Notes under the pieces: generated by a model
Seen by the model: only the letters and a program-made list of their open reading frames with translations
Databases searched by the model: none
What the model was told of the DNA's origin: nothing
In this document: piece by piece, positions 16,244-26,090 of the stretch
Numbering within the stretch: position 1 is the first letter of the stretch
Layout: the number at the start of each line of letters is the position of its first letter
From: Flammeovirgaceae bacterium
GTDB taxonomy: Bacteria > Bacteroidota > Bacteroidia > Cytophagales > Cyclobacteriaceae
Direction: 5' to 3'
Assembly: GCA_023251155.1 (NCBI GenBank)
Contig: JAHEZH010000011.1
Location: forward strand, 1 to 59,366
Length of the DNA stretch: 59,366 nucleotides
Position numbers and translations under genes: made by a program

Positions 16244-18354
16244 GACAGGTGAAGTTCAGTCTTGCCGTGTGCGTGGCCATTATTATATCCCTTTCCTTGA
16301 GCTGCACCAGTGGTTGCATGGAGTAAAGGCACGTTCATTTTTATTGCCTGCTGATTGTATAATTCAATCGCCAGGTTCTCATTCGTCAAATGGTAGCGTG
16401 CACCAATGTATTTTGTCACAATGCCGTTTTCATTCTTCACAGGAACGATAGTGGCATCTACCCAATAGTGACTGCCGTCTTTCGCTTTGTTCTTTACAAT
16501 GCCCTTGAAAACATTTCCACTTTTGATGGTCTCCCAAAAAATCCGGAACAACTCTTTCGGCATGTCGGCATGACGAAAAATGTTATGTGGCTTACCAATA
16601 AGCTCGCCGCGGGTGTACTTGGATACCTCACACAGTTTATCATTCACTAGTAAGATATTTCCATGGATATCGGCTTCGGACAAAATCGTCGTGAGGGCAA
16701 ATACATTTTCGCGTACCTGCAGATCATCCTGCATTTGTCTGTTCTCCTCAATCTGACGAGCCATTTGTTCCTGTGTAGCCGACAGCTCTTCCATATTCTG
16801 GCGCATCTCTTCTTCCTGCGCTTTCAGTTCTTCTGACATTTGCTGACTTTGCTCCAGCAATGTCTTTGTATTCTCATTCACCTGCACTGTGGATATCGTA
16901 CTCGCAATGCTTTCCGCTACTTTTTCTATGAAGGTGATCTCATGATCCGCAAATACCCTGAACGAAGCCATCTCTAACACACCATATACGGTATCATTAT
17001 GCATGAGTGGAACAAGTATGATCGTACGTGGCAATGCCTGACCTAATCCGGAAGTGATGCGGATATAATTTTCAGGTACTTCTCTCAAATGAATCGTATT
17101 ACGCTCAAGCACACATTGTCCTGCAAGTCCATCACCAAAATCAATCGTACGGTTGATGAATTTTCTTTTTTCGTACGCATAGGCGGCAGCGAGTTCCAAT
17201 GAATCTTTTTGCTGACCGGATACAATGAACAACGCGCCCTGGTTTACCTTCAGGTATTTCACCAATTCTTTCAACACTTCATCAGCAAGCGTTTTTGTAT
17301 TGGTGTTATTTCTGCGAAGTACCTCACCCAGCTTGGCAAGACCTTCATTCGCCCAGTCCCGCATATTCTTTTCTGTTTCAGCAGACTTAAGATTATCGCG
17401 CATCTCTACCAGTTCCGTACCTAATATATCTTCCTTACTCAATGGCTGAAATGCAAGATCAAGATTTCCCTGACCAATTTCCTTGGCAAAGGAAGTGTAC
17501 TGCTTCAATCCATCTACCAGTGAATTCAATGAGGCCGTCATATCCCCTACTTCATCTTTACGTAAGCTATTGACATGATCTACCTGCTTGCCTTGTGCCA
17601 GTTCTTTTAGTTTTTCCTTAATCAACACAATAGCATCCGTAAGTTTCGTACTGAAGTAGAATGAAACTGATAATCCAATGGCAAGTATCACCACACCAAT
17701 GGTGATAATCGTTATAATCGTATTCCTGATCTGACCCGTTAACTCCTCTTTCTTCTTTGCTACCGCAGCATCGATCTGATCCGTATAAAAACCAGTAGAG
17801 ATAATCCAGCCTAATGGCTTGTATAGTCTTGAATACGAGATCTTATTGATCACTTCTTCACTTCCCGGTTTCTTCATGGTATATTCCACGTACGCGTCAC
17901 CGTTTGCATTGGCCAGTTCTGATCGTACCTGATAGATATTCCTTCCTTTCTCTTTCTCTACATTATGTTTGGCATCACTTAACACCTGGCCTTTCAGGTT
18001 CGCCTTCTCTGCATGCATGAGCATCGTAGGATGAGGCAACTTGTTATCCGTCACCCAGAAGTAACCTTCTCCTTTATCAAAGCGGATTTTTGACAACTGG
18101 ATCAGGGCTTCCTCCATAGTGTTCTCTTGTGTGGTATCCTTAGTTAGCTGATGTTGAGTTTCAACAACTCCATAAGCAATATCGGTGATGTGCTTGAGGT
18201 ATAATTTCAACTTTGAGAATTCCTCGCTGCGGTATTGCTCCATATCAGCCTGAGCTGTCGAATTGATTTTGTAGATGGCCAAGGAGCCAATTAATGTTGC
18301 CGGCACTAATAACGCCAGGCTAATCATCAATGCAATTTGCAGTTTTAATTTCAT
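16240..18354 (-). CDS. Cache-HAMP-GAF-PAS membrane sensor without an output domain
   Basis: A 704-residue protein: membrane segment (about 8-28), periplasmic single Cache domain (about 35-205; GEGYFWVTDN and YKPLGWIISTGFY are diagnostic), second membrane segment (about 215-240), HAMP (about 240-300), GAF (about 360-500), a coiled coil with AQEEEMRQNMEELSATQEQM (about 525-555) and a PAS domain (about 570-670). There is no kinase, methyl-accepting, cyclase or DNA-binding domain. It may pass ligand state to other proteins through its coiled coil. The tail is His/Gly-rich (NGHAHGKTELH). Upstream lies a strong LytTR-type site with a -7 box (18385-18453), and the porin gene is coupled downstream. 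Confidence 0.85.
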   Translation of the reverse strand: MKLKLQIALMISLALLVPATLIGSLAIYKINSTAQADMEQYRSEEFSKLKLYLKHITDIAYGVVETQHQLTKDTTQENTMEEALIQLSKIRFDKGEGYFWVTDNKLPHPTMLMHAEKANLKGQVLSDAKHNVEKEKGRNIYQVRSELANANGDAYVEYTMKKPGSEEVINKISYSRLYKPLGWIISTGFYTDQIDAAVAKKKEELTGQIRNTIITIITIGVVILAIGLSVSFYFSTKLTDAIVLIKEKLKELAQGKQVDHVNSLRKDEVGDMTASLNSLVDGLKQYTSFAKEIGQGNLDLAFQPLSKEDILGTELVEMRDNLKSAETEKNMRDWANEGLAKLGEVLRRNNTNTKTLADEVLKELVKYLKVNQGALFIVSGQQKDSLELAAAYAYEKRKFINRTIDFGDGLAGQCVLERNTIHLREVPENYIRITSGLGQALPRTIILVPLMHNDTVYGVLEMASFRVFADHEITFIEKVAESIASTISTVQVNENTKTLLEQSQQMSEELKAQEEEMRQNMEELSATQEQMARQIEENRQMQDDLQVRENVFALTTILSEADIHGNILLVNDKLCEVSKYTRGELIGKPHNIFRHADMPKELFRIFWETIKSGNVFKGIVKNKAKDGSHYWVDATIVPVKNENGIVTKYIGARYHLTNENLAIELYNQQAIKMNVPLLHATTGAAQGKGYNNGHAHGKTELHLS

Positions 18355-18384
18355 CGTAAATCGGGGGTTAGTCCAATCGTATTA

Positions 18385-18453
18385 CAATAGTACGATATTA
18401 AAAAGCCGTTTTTCAAAACAATGAGCAAGTGGAATTACTTGCTTAGCAAGTGG
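18385..18453 (-). promoter_or_regulatory. LytTR-type direct repeat plus promoter (site A) for the sensor/porin operon
   Basis: On the minus strand CCACTTGCTA (complement of 18444-18453) and CCACTTGCTC (complement of 18423-18432) form a direct repeat with a 21-base period. The -7 element TACTATTG (complement of 18385-18392) follows after 30 bases, and a TTTTG lies about 21 bases before it. The sensor ATG is 30 bases beyond the -7 box. The same layout recurs at three more places on this strand. That is the geometry of a LytTR activator site; the regulator assignment is inferred. Confidence 0.7.
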
Positions 18454-18486
18454 AAAAACAGTTGTAAGGAAGCACCTACTGCCTGC

Positions 18487-19551
18487 CTAGAAATAGGCAA
18501 CTACCCGTTTGGGCATCTCCTGAAGGGCCATCACCTGGTCAGCGGCTCCCAGCCTGATGGCTTCCTTCGGCATGCCGAACACCACACTTGATTTTTCATC
18601 CTGTGCAATGGTCTTTGCCCCTGCCGTCTGCATGTTTAGTAACCCATCGGCGCCATCGCGCCCCATGCCCGTCATGATAATACCTACTGCGTTCTGTCCG
18701 GCATGTTTGGCTACGGAATTAAATAACACATCAACGGATGGCTTATGCCGGTTGACCAATTCACCATCGCGCACTTTAATAAAATATTTTGCACCGCTAC
18801 GGTACAATTCCATATGTCGTCCACCGGGAGCGATATAGGCATGACCTCGCATCACGCGTTCACCATCTGTTGCTTCTTTCACTGTTACTTCACAAATCGT
18901 ATTGACCTGGTCGGCAAATGACTTGGTGAAACCGGCAGGCATGTGCTGGGTAATTAATATACCGGGGCAGTTGGCCGGAATACTACGCAAAAAAAAACGC
19001 AACGCTTCCGTACCACCCGTGGAAGCCCCAATGGCAATGACCTTATCCGTTGTTTTATAGATCGGTGAGTTTGGATTGGTTGGATCGGGCTTCACTCCTG
19101 CTGCGTACTCCACACTTGGCTTATTCATCGCCGTTTTTCTTACCGGTACCATACTCGCTGCTTTGATGGCGTCCGTTATGCGGATCTTCGATTCTTCCAG
19201 ATGTTCTTTTGTATTTCGTATCTCTGACTTCGCTACAATTTCAATGGCTCCTAATTCCAATGCACGCAAGGCAAGATGACTTCCATTCTGTGTAAGGCTG
19301 GAGATGATTACTACCGGCACCGGATATTGAGCCATCAGCGATTTCAGAAATGTAAGTCCATCCATGCGCGGCATTTCCACATCCAGTGTAATCACATCCG
19401 GTATTTCACTGCGTATTTTCTGTGCGGCAAAATACGGATCGGCTGCGGTGCCCATCACCTCCAGCTGCGGATCAGAATTGATGATCTCTGTCAGTGTCTG
19501 CCTGACCAGGGCCGAATCGTCACATACCAAAACCTTTATGGATTTCTTCAT
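18487..19551 (-). CDS. cheB: chemotaxis protein-glutamate methylesterase CheB
   Basis: A 354-residue two-domain enzyme. The N-terminal receiver (residues 1-120) has the CDDS acidic pair and phospho-acceptor Asp57 in LDVEMPRMDG. The C-terminal methylesterase/deamidase (about 165-354) has the catalytic IGASTGGTEAL, ITQHMPAG and MTGMGRDGADG motifs. It removes methyl groups from receptor glutamates when phosphorylated by CheA. The start overlaps the end of cheD by 32 bases, so expression is coupled. Full length and all catalytic motifs are present. Confidence 0.96.
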   Translation of the reverse strand: MKKSIKVLVCDDSALVRQTLTEIINSDPQLEVMGTAADPYFAAQKIRSEIPDVITLDVEMPRMDGLTFLKSLMAQYPVPVVIISSLTQNGSHLALRALELGAIEIVAKSEIRNTKEHLEESKIRITDAIKAASMVPVRKTAMNKPSVEYAAGVKPDPTNPNSPIYKTTDKVIAIGASTGGTEALRFFLRSIPANCPGILITQHMPAGFTKSFADQVNTICEVTVKEATDGERVMRGHAYIAPGGRHMELYRSGAKYFIKVRDGELVNRHKPSVDVLFNSVAKHAGQNAVGIIMTGMGRDGADGLLNMQTAGAKTIAQDEKSSVVFGMPKEAIRLGAADQVMALQEMPKRVVAYF

Positions 19552-20023
19552 TGATCTCTGCTGCTGTTTTTACCAGCAAGCGCATACGCACTTTGCCAGT
19601 AGATGTATTAAAAACTATTTTCCTTCCGTAACTCCCTCCCACGTGCTTCGCGGCAACGTGAATATCAAATTCCTTCAGCACCGATAGCGCCATTTCCACA
19701 TTGCGTATTCCAATGCGGAACAGATCATTATTCTGGTACAATGAATTACAACCGCCAAATACTTTCGCATCCAGTTGCTCAATGCACGACTTTCTGTTGA
19801 GCATCGATTTGATAAGCATACGGGTGGCGGATAATCCGCGATCGGCATTGCCTGTATCTTCTTCATTGCCCGGTAGCAGGTAGTGATTCATTCCTGCCAG
19901 GTGTGTCTGTTTATCCCAAAGGCAAACCGAAACACAGGAACCCAATACCGTGCTGATGAGCAGCGGTGCAGACGAGACCACAAACTGTCCGGGGAACAAG
20001 GTATGCTTTCTTAGTTCACTCAT
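19520..20023 (-). CDS. cheD: chemoreceptor glutamine deamidase CheD
   Basis: A 167-residue CheD homologue. The catalytic Cys lies in TVLGSCVSVCLWD and the His in LAGMNHYLLPG, with a downstream KVFGGCNSL segment typical of the family. It deamidates receptor glutamines and in other bacteria cooperates with CheC; no cheC is visible here. The gene overlaps cheR by four bases (ATGA) and cheB by 32 bases, forming a cheR-cheD-cheB adaptation operon. Confidence 0.94.
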   Translation of the reverse strand: MSELRKHTLFPGQFVVSSAPLLISTVLGSCVSVCLWDKQTHLAGMNHYLLPGNEEDTGNADRGLSATRMLIKSMLNRKSCIEQLDAKVFGGCNSLYQNNDLFRIGIRNVEMALSVLKEFDIHVAAKHVGGSYGRKIVFNTSTGKVRMRLLVKTAAEINEEIHKGFGM

Positions 20024-20865
20024 CCGTTGAATTGATACACCGTAGGACGTACCTGTGTCAAAGGCAATTTCATGCCCATGATGGATTCGCTATGCCCCAG
20101 AAACAAAAGTCCGCCAGGTCGCAGATGCGTGCAAAACTTCCTGATTACTTCCTCTTGCGTAGGCTTATCAAAATAGATGAGCACGTTACGACAAAAGATA
20201 ATATCGTAATCACTCTTCAACAAGCCAAAACTGGTATCCATCAGGTTGATGCGCTTGTATTGTATCTTCTTGCGATACTGCGGCTTTATTCTGGCCAGGT
20301 TAGAATTCGTTTTGCTGCGAAGAAAATAATTTCTCTTCCATTCCATAGGGATAGCAGCAAGACGATCTAAGGTATAAATACCGCTGAATGCCGATTGAAT
20401 AACACGAAGCGAAATATCACTGGCCAGTAAACTATAATTCAATACGGGATTGCGCTTCTTAAACTCTTCCAGCACCATGGTCAGCGTGTAGGGCTCTTCA
20501 CCGGTAGAGCAGCCTGCCGACCATATTTTAAGATTAGTATGTTCCGCCAGGTAAGATGGTAAAAATTCACCTGACAGGTAAGAGAAATGAGCTGGCTCAC
20601 GGAAAAAGTCCGTTTTATTGGTCGTAATCAGATCGATCACATGAAAGAGTTCGGTCTGCTTTCCGTGGTCACTGAAAATATAATCCAGAAATTCTACATA
20701 CGAATTCATACCCAGGCTCTTAATCTTTTTATTGAGCCTGCTTTCAAGCATCGATTTCTTTACGGGTGGAAGCTTGATACCATATTCCTGAGTTACATAG
20801 CTGCTCAGTCGATCAAAGCTGTCCTTATCTATGCGTATAAAAGCGTTTACGCTGGGGGCGTCCAT
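20020..20865 (-). CDS. cheR: chemotaxis protein-glutamate methyltransferase CheR
   Basis: A 281-residue SAM-dependent methyltransferase. The N-terminal helical CheR domain contains TTNKTDFFRE. The catalytic Rossmann domain has the SAM-binding IWSAGCSTGEEPYT, IIFCRNVLIYFD and FLGHSESI. It methylates glutamates on the chemoreceptor encoded upstream. It is the first gene of the adaptation operon. The upstream region holds a partial LytTR-like half-site (AAGTAAGTGT at 20918-20927) with TACTTTAA 29 bases downstream, a weak promoter candidate. Confidence 0.96.
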   Translation of the reverse strand: MDAPSVNAFIRIDKDSFDRLSSYVTQEYGIKLPPVKKSMLESRLNKKIKSLGMNSYVEFLDYIFSDHGKQTELFHVIDLITTNKTDFFREPAHFSYLSGEFLPSYLAEHTNLKIWSAGCSTGEEPYTLTMVLEEFKKRNPVLNYSLLASDISLRVIQSAFSGIYTLDRLAAIPMEWKRNYFLRSKTNSNLARIKPQYRKKIQYKRINLMDTSFGLLKSDYDIIFCRNVLIYFDKPTQEEVIRKFCTHLRPGGLLFLGHSESIMGMKLPLTQVRPTVYQFNG

Positions 20866-20945
20866 AATCGCTTTGGTTAGTTAAAGTAATTTTCTAAAAT
20901 CGTTGAACGGAATGTAAAAGTAAGTGTCCGCGGATAACGTTACCG

Positions 20946-20971
20946 AAGTGCTGTTATCCTGCGGAGCACTT
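20946..20971. repeat. inverted repeat between the chemoreceptor gene and cheR
   Basis: AAGTGCT at 20946-20952 and AGCACTT at 20965-20971 form a perfect 7-bp stem with a 12-base loop, in the 147-base gap after the chemoreceptor stop. There is no T run on either side, so it is not a clear intrinsic terminator. It could mark an RNA-processing or partial termination point between the two che transcripts. Confidence 0.4.
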
Positions 20972-21012
20972 AACCCCCTCAGCTTTACAAAAGCAAAGGA
21001 GGTACTTATAAC

Positions 21013-23166
21013 TTAAAATTCAGTGAAGTCACTATCCGAAACCGAATCATCCAGCTTCAGATCAAAACCCTTGATGTCATCCGCGTGACCGTTACCATTG
21101 CTGGAAACATTCACCTCCGCACGGCTCACCGGCTTGCGGCTTTTGGTGGTACGTGTCGATGACTTAGCTACCTTCGTCCGGTTATCTAATTTGAAGTAGC
21201 TCACTGCTGCCTTCAGTTCTTCGGCCTGGCTGCTCAGCTCTTCTGCGTTGGATGACATCTCTTCCGCTGCCGAGGCATTACCCTGCGTAACACTGGATAA
21301 TTGCTGTATCGCACCATTCACTTGTTCGGCACCTGTGTTTTGTTCCACGCTTGCAGCCGCAATTTCCTGAACCAGTTCCGCCGTCTTGTTAATGTCCGGC
21401 AATGTATTCGTCAGCATCTCTTTTGACTCCTGTGCTGACTTCACGGTCTTTGATGAGATCTCTGTAATCTCGGCAGCCGCTTTCTGACTTCTTTCCGCCA
21501 GCTTGCGTACTTCCGCAGCAACTACAGCAAAACCTTTTCCATGTTCACCGGCACGGGCAGCTTCTACGGCTGCATTCAAGGCAAGCAAATCGGTCTTGGA
21601 CGCAATCTCTTCGATGATGGCAATGCGCTCAGCAATAGTAGTGATGGCTTCCACGGTACCAGATACGGACTGGCTGCTGACCTGAATATCCTTTGCTGCT
21701 TTATTGGCAATCTTCTCTGTCTCACGCGAGTTGTCGGTGTTCTGCTGAATGTTAGCCACCATCTGCTCCATGGAAGAAGACACTTCTTCCGCTGCACTCG
21801 CCTGTTCTTGCGCACCTTGCGACATTTGTTGCGAGGCCGAAGCTACCTGCTGCGAGGCGGCGGAAACATTTTCAGCACCGTTATAGATTGAGGTGGCTAT
21901 CTCACGAAGGTTAACCACCATTTCTTCCAATGCCTGGTCCAAATCTCCGCCTTTATTTTTAATGCTGGCAAAGTCAATCGTTAAGTCACCTTTCGAAACG
22001 CGTTTGGCTACATCGACAGAGCTACGCAATTTCTCGATCATGAATTGAAGTTCCCTCAGCATAAAACCAATTTCGTCTTTCTTGTCGGCATTGACATCGG
22101 CAGAAAAATCTCCTGCCGCAATTTTCTTGATGGCCACGGTAGCCTGCCCCAGTGAAGACATGACATCCTTCAACAACCAGGTAGCTACTAAAATACCCGT
22201 CACAATGGCCAGGAGAATAACAATGATCATGGTGGTCACTACACTGTCATACATATCATCCGTATCTTTTTGATCTTTGGCAAGCTGAACATTAATGATG
22301 TCGTAAATCTTAGCAATCACCCCATCTGCCTGGTCATCGATGGCTTCGCCTTGCGTGACCGAAATCTCTTCTGCCTTAGCTCCGGAATTGGTCTTTGCCA
22401 AAGCCCTTACCTGCAAGTGAAAAGTGTGGTAGGTGGAATATTGTGCTTCAAAATTGTCGAACAATGATTTTACCTCACCGCTGAGTTGGTGATCAAGCAA
22501 TGCGGCTTTCTCTTCCACCACCTTTTCGGCTTCACCCACCTGTATCATGTGCTTGTCCAGATCATCGTCTGTCTTCGCAATAATCATATCGCGCTCAATC
22601 GAGTTGATTTCGGAAATAGCCTGTTTCAAATCAAGCAACGACTTGACTAATTCTTTGGAGCCAAGCTGACCGCCAATTTGGTTGAGCGTTGCCATCACCC
22701 GCTGGTATGCATTTCTTGATTCATTGTCCGCAATCTCCTCGGCTTTGATTTCTGTATTTTGTGTCGCAATACGCTGCACGTTTTGCTGCACGATGAAGTA
22801 TTCTTCCAGAATTGCTTTCAGTGATTTCACCAGCACCAGTGTTTCACCATCACTGATGCTTTCCATCTTCTCAATATTTTCGTTGATCGACTTGATTTCT
22901 TTATCAATCGTTCTTCCGATTTCAATCATTTTCTCATCATCTACGGTAGCAATCATGTTTTTCTGATCGCGTGAAATGGCGGTGATGTCGTGCTTGATCT
23001 GGCCGATCAGCAGCACTTTGTGTGAAGTGACGTTGGTGATTTCGCTCATGCGTTGGTTCATCTCACGGAATCGGGCAAAGGCAATCGAAAAAATCACAAT
23101 CATCAATGCAATCAGCACCGAGAAAGCCATGATCAGTTTCTTACGGATAGTCATGTTTGTTAGCAT
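21013..23166 (-). CDS. methyl-accepting chemotaxis protein (chemoreceptor)
   Basis: A 717-residue class I receptor: membrane segment (about 8-28), a long helical four-helix-bundle-type periplasmic domain (about 30-305), a second membrane segment (about 310-333; [16 protein letters not shown]), HAMP and a HAMP-like linker (about 333-440), then the methyl-accepting signalling domain. The hairpin tip [19 protein letters not shown] that contacts CheA and CheW is intact. Gln/Glu-rich stretches flanking it ([30 protein letters not shown]) are plausible methylation sites. An alternative ATG is four codons in. It is the only classical receptor in the window and lies just downstream of cheW. Confidence 0.95.
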   Translation of the reverse strand: MLTNMTIRKKLIMAFSVLIALMIVIFSIAFARFREMNQRMSEITNVTSHKVLLIGQIKHDITAISRDQKNMIATVDDEKMIEIGRTIDKEIKSINENIEKMESISDGETLVLVKSLKAILEEYFIVQQNVQRIATQNTEIKAEEIADNESRNAYQRVMATLNQIGGQLGSKELVKSLLDLKQAISEINSIERDMIIAKTDDDLDKHMIQVGEAEKVVEEKAALLDHQLSGEVKSLFDNFEAQYSTYHTFHLQVRALAKTNSGAKAEEISVTQGEAIDDQADGVIAKIYDIINVQLAKDQKDTDDMYDSVVTTMIIVILLAIVTGILVATWLLKDVMSSLGQATVAIKKIAAGDFSADVNADKKDEIGFMLRELQFMIEKLRSSVDVAKRVSKGDLTIDFASIKNKGGDLDQALEEMVVNLREIATSIYNGAENVSAASQQVASASQQMSQGAQEQASAAEEVSSSMEQMVANIQQNTDNSRETEKIANKAAKDIQVSSQSVSGTVEAITTIAERIAIIEEIASKTDLLALNAAVEAARAGEHGKGFAVVAAEVRKLAERSQKAAAEITEISSKTVKSAQESKEMLTNTLPDINKTAELVQEIAAASVEQNTGAEQVNGAIQQLSSVTQGNASAAEEMSSNAEELSSQAEELKAAVSYFKLDNRTKVAKSSTRTTKSRKPVSRAEVNVSSNGNGHADDIKGFDLKLDDSVSDSDFTEF

Positions 23167-23182
23167 TGTACTTGGGGGGTTA

Positions 23183-23665
23183 TTAGTTTAATGATTTATT
23201 AAGTTCAGTTACATCGCTCATCGAAAACACTTTTCGAATGTCCATGATCAGCGTAATGTCTCCGTGGTTATTCACCAGGCCGGTAATGGGCGCTGATGTT
23301 TTATAATTTTCAAACTCGGGCGCTTCCTGGATTTCCCGGGATGACAGTTCGATTACTTCTTTCGCCACATCCACCATCGCTCCGATCTGCAGGCTCTTCT
23401 CATCCCCATCCTGGATATCAAGAACAAGTACACGGCTTTTTTTGGTGGTTTGTGTTTTCGGAAGACCCAGTTTCTGTTTGGTGTCCAGCAAAGGCAAAAC
23501 GCGACCGCGAAGGTTGATAATACCCAGCATGTACTCCGGTGCGTGAGGCACTTTGGTAATTTGTTCCAGCTCCACCACTTCCTGAACATGATCTACCGGC
23601 AAGGCAAATTTTTCATCACCGAGGGTAAAGGTCAGGTAAGCCTTGGAAATATTTTCAATATTCAT
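23183..23665 (-). CDS. cheW: chemotaxis coupling protein CheW
   Basis: A 160-residue single CheW domain: [21 protein letters not shown] at the N terminus, [16 protein letters not shown] in the receptor/kinase interface, and a C-terminal [14 protein letters not shown] strand. It bridges the receptor tip and CheA. It lies 11 bases after cheA and 16 bases before the receptor gene, consistent with one operon. Confidence 0.95.
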   Translation of the reverse strand: MNIENISKAYLTFTLGDEKFALPVDHVQEVVELEQITKVPHAPEYMLGIINLRGRVLPLLDTKQKLGLPKTQTTKKSRVLVLDIQDGDEKSLQIGAMVDVAKEVIELSSREIQEAPEFENYKTSAPITGLVNNHGDITLIMDIRKVFSMSDVTELNKSLN

Positions 23666-23676
23666 ACGTAAGTGAA

Positions 23677-25680
23677 TTAATTTTGAGACAATAAGAATAA
23701 GCGATAAGGATCAAGTACCAGAGCAAGGCTTCCGTCACCCAGTATCGTACTGCCTGATATAAAATCCTGGTGTTGATAAACTTCACCCAGCGGTTTCAGT
23801 ACTGTTTGCATTTTGCCTTCAATGCGATCAACGGCAAGTCCTTTTTTTACACCATTGATGGTAATCGAAATGACATCGGCCGTTTTGGGAGCCACATCCA
23901 TGATCCTGAATTCCTTACGCAGTGAAAACACGGATAAAGGCTCCTCATTCACCATCACCATTTTATTTACGTTCTCTTCCCGGTCCAGTGATTCATAGCT
24001 GATCCGATCAATGCGGTCCACCACATTCATCGGCACTACGTAACGCGTGTTGGCAACACGCACAAGTAGTCCTTCGATGATGGAACGGGATAAAGGAAGC
24101 TTGATATGAATAGAAGTTCCTTTCCCCGGAACACTTTTAACCGTAACGTGACCTCGCAAATCGTTTATCTTTTGCTGCACCACATCCATACCTACACCGC
24201 GACCAGATACATCGGAGATAACCGAAGCCGTTGATAGTCCGGGATGGAAAATCAAACCAAGAATTTCTTCTTCTGTGAGTTCGGCCTCAGCATCCACAAC
24301 ACCTTTCTCGATCGCTTTCTTCAACACACGCTCTTTATCGATACCCTTTCCATCGTCACTGATGATCAGGTTGGCAAATGAGCTGGAATTAAATGCTTTC
24401 AGCTTAACCGTTCCGTGTTCTGATTTGCCAGCTGCCTTTCGCTCCGAAGGTTTTTCAATTCCATGATCAATCGAATTACGGATGATGTGAATCATCGGCT
24501 CGGTCATTAACTCGATCACATCCTTGTCCATCTCCGTCTCCGCCCCTTCCGAAATGAAGTTTACCTTCTTATCCAATGTCTTAGACAGATCACGAACCAG
24601 ACGTTTGAATTTGGTGACAAGGGTTTCAATCGGTACAAGCCCGATCTCGAGCGAAGTATCGCGCAGGCGGTAGGTAATCATTTCCAGTTGTTCCGTTACT
24701 TCCGTCAATGCCACGGAGTTCACCTTGGCCGATGCCGTTGACAATTGCGCCTGCAGAATGATCAGCTCACTAATCCAGTTAAGCAAGTCATCGATCTTGC
24801 GTTTGCTTACTTTGATATAACTATCATTGGCAACGCGTTTCTTCGATGTGGCGGATTCCGTTTCTTCTTCCTCATTTTCCTGCTGACCAAACGAAGCCAG
24901 GCGAAGAGCTATAATGGGTTGAAGCTTTTCCATCTCAACAGCATTACTTCCAAGCGAATCAAGATAAGCTACGAACTCAGGCTGCTCGAATAAATCGCAG
25001 GGCGTTAGCTTGGTATAGTTAACGGTACATTCATTTTCAACAAACAGGAAATAGCTTTCCAACTCTGCCTGCGGCGTAGTGGTAGTCAGAAACAATTCCC
25101 AGGAAATGATCTCACCCGAGTCTTTCTTCAGCAACTGCGTACGCGATGTACCCAATGCTTCCATATCCTGAATGATAAACACCAGCGGATGATTACCATC
25201 GGCGGTAATAGAGATAGTGGGTTGAATGCGGATCAGAAATGTAGCCAGCTCATCTTTTTCGATAGCGGCAACATTCGTCAGCGAATTTTCCATTTCCCGT
25301 TCGGATGACTTGAGGAAATCAATCGCAATCTTGAGATGATCTTTCAGTGCATCAGCATTCAATATCTTGTCGGCATCTTTCTCTTTAAAAAGATCGCGTA
25401 CTTTATCGAACGCATGGAGCGTGATGCTGATCAGCCCATCATTGATTGGCATCTTGCCCTGGCGGACAAGATCATACAATGTTTCCAGGTGATGAGCGAG
25501 TTCACCAATGGTAGGAAAACCAAACATGTTGGCTCCCCCCTTGATGGTGTGCATCGTACGGAAGACTTGCTCAAGAGGTGCTGATGCCTGCGGATTGGCC
25601 TCCAGTTGCAGGAGGCCTTCGTCCAGTTCATTCAGCAGATCCAGCGCATCTTCGACGAAACGCTTTTGGTTACTATCCAT
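23677..25680 (-). CDS. cheA: chemotaxis histidine kinase CheA
   Basis: A 667-residue kinase when started at ATG 25680, where the Hpt domain begins (MDSNQKRFVEDALDLL). The open frame continues to 25746 but would then run deep into cheY. The Hpt domain carries His44 in TMHTIKGGANMFG. A poorly conserved middle region (about 150-310) follows, where a CheY-binding P2 domain would lie. Then come the dimerization domain, HATPase_c with HIIRNSIDHGIE, DDGKGID and GRGVGMDVV, and a C-terminal CheW-like P5 domain. All catalytic motifs are intact. Start and stop of cheA and cheY overlap by 8 bases. Confidence 0.95.
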   Translation of the reverse strand: MDSNQKRFVEDALDLLNELDEGLLQLEANPQASAPLEQVFRTMHTIKGGANMFGFPTIGELAHHLETLYDLVRQGKMPINDGLISITLHAFDKVRDLFKEKDADKILNADALKDHLKIAIDFLKSSEREMENSLTNVAAIEKDELATFLIRIQPTISITADGNHPLVFIIQDMEALGTSRTQLLKKDSGEIISWELFLTTTTPQAELESYFLFVENECTVNYTKLTPCDLFEQPEFVAYLDSLGSNAVEMEKLQPIIALRLASFGQQENEEEETESATSKKRVANDSYIKVSKRKIDDLLNWISELIILQAQLSTASAKVNSVALTEVTEQLEMITYRLRDTSLEIGLVPIETLVTKFKRLVRDLSKTLDKKVNFISEGAETEMDKDVIELMTEPMIHIIRNSIDHGIEKPSERKAAGKSEHGTVKLKAFNSSSFANLIISDDGKGIDKERVLKKAIEKGVVDAEAELTEEEILGLIFHPGLSTASVISDVSGRGVGMDVVQQKINDLRGHVTVKSVPGKGTSIHIKLPLSRSIIEGLLVRVANTRYVVPMNVVDRIDRISYESLDREENVNKMVMVNEEPLSVFSLRKEFRIMDVAPKTADVISITINGVKKGLAVDRIEGKMQTVLKPLGEVYQHQDFISGSTILGDGSLALVLDPYRLFLLSQN

Positions 25681-26050
25681 TGCTGATCGCGTTTTCGATC
25701 TGTGCGAAAAACGTTTCGGCACGATACGGCTTTTTAATCCATGCACTCAGTCCTGCATCTTTGGCGGCACGCATTTTATCCGGATTCGATTCTGTCGTCA
25801 AAAAAATCACAGGTACCTTAGCGACTTCCGGATGGGTCTTGATTTTTTTCAACAACTCATATCCGGTGCAATCAGGCATGTTATAGTCGGTAAGCACAAG
25901 ACTTACTTCTGCATAATTGTCACTCAATACATTGAAGGCTTCATTGCCATTGGCTGCACTCAACGTGCTATAGCCTTTTCTTTCCAGTGTTTCACAAACA
26001 AACTGGCGAATACTTGTAAAATCGTCAACTACTAAGATTGTCTTTTTCAT
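25673..26050 (-). CDS. cheY: chemotaxis response regulator CheY
   Basis: A 125-residue receiver: VVDDFTS acidic pair, phospho-acceptor Asp in LTDYNMPDCTGYE, switch Thr in FLTTES and Lys in IKKPYRAE. Position before cheA with an 8-base overlap supports CheY. No flagellar switch gene is in the window, so its target is probably a gliding component or another effector rather than FliM. The outer-membrane pseudogene ends 40 bases upstream, so cheY may be read from the LytTR-type promoter at 26991-27059. Confidence 0.92.
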   Translation of the reverse strand: MKKTILVVDDFTSIRQFVCETLERKGYSTLSAANGNEAFNVLSDNYAEVSLVLTDYNMPDCTGYELLKKIKTHPEVAKVPVIFLTTESNPDKMRAAKDAGLSAWIKKPYRAETFFAQIENAISNG

Positions 26051-26090
26051 CTTGGGGGATTTTAATTATACGTGATATTAGATTACTGAA

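Noticed and set aside
18484-18499. TGCCTA/TAGGCA hairpin at the cheB stop
   Set aside because: A short stem inside the coding end with no T run on the minus strand, so not a terminator.
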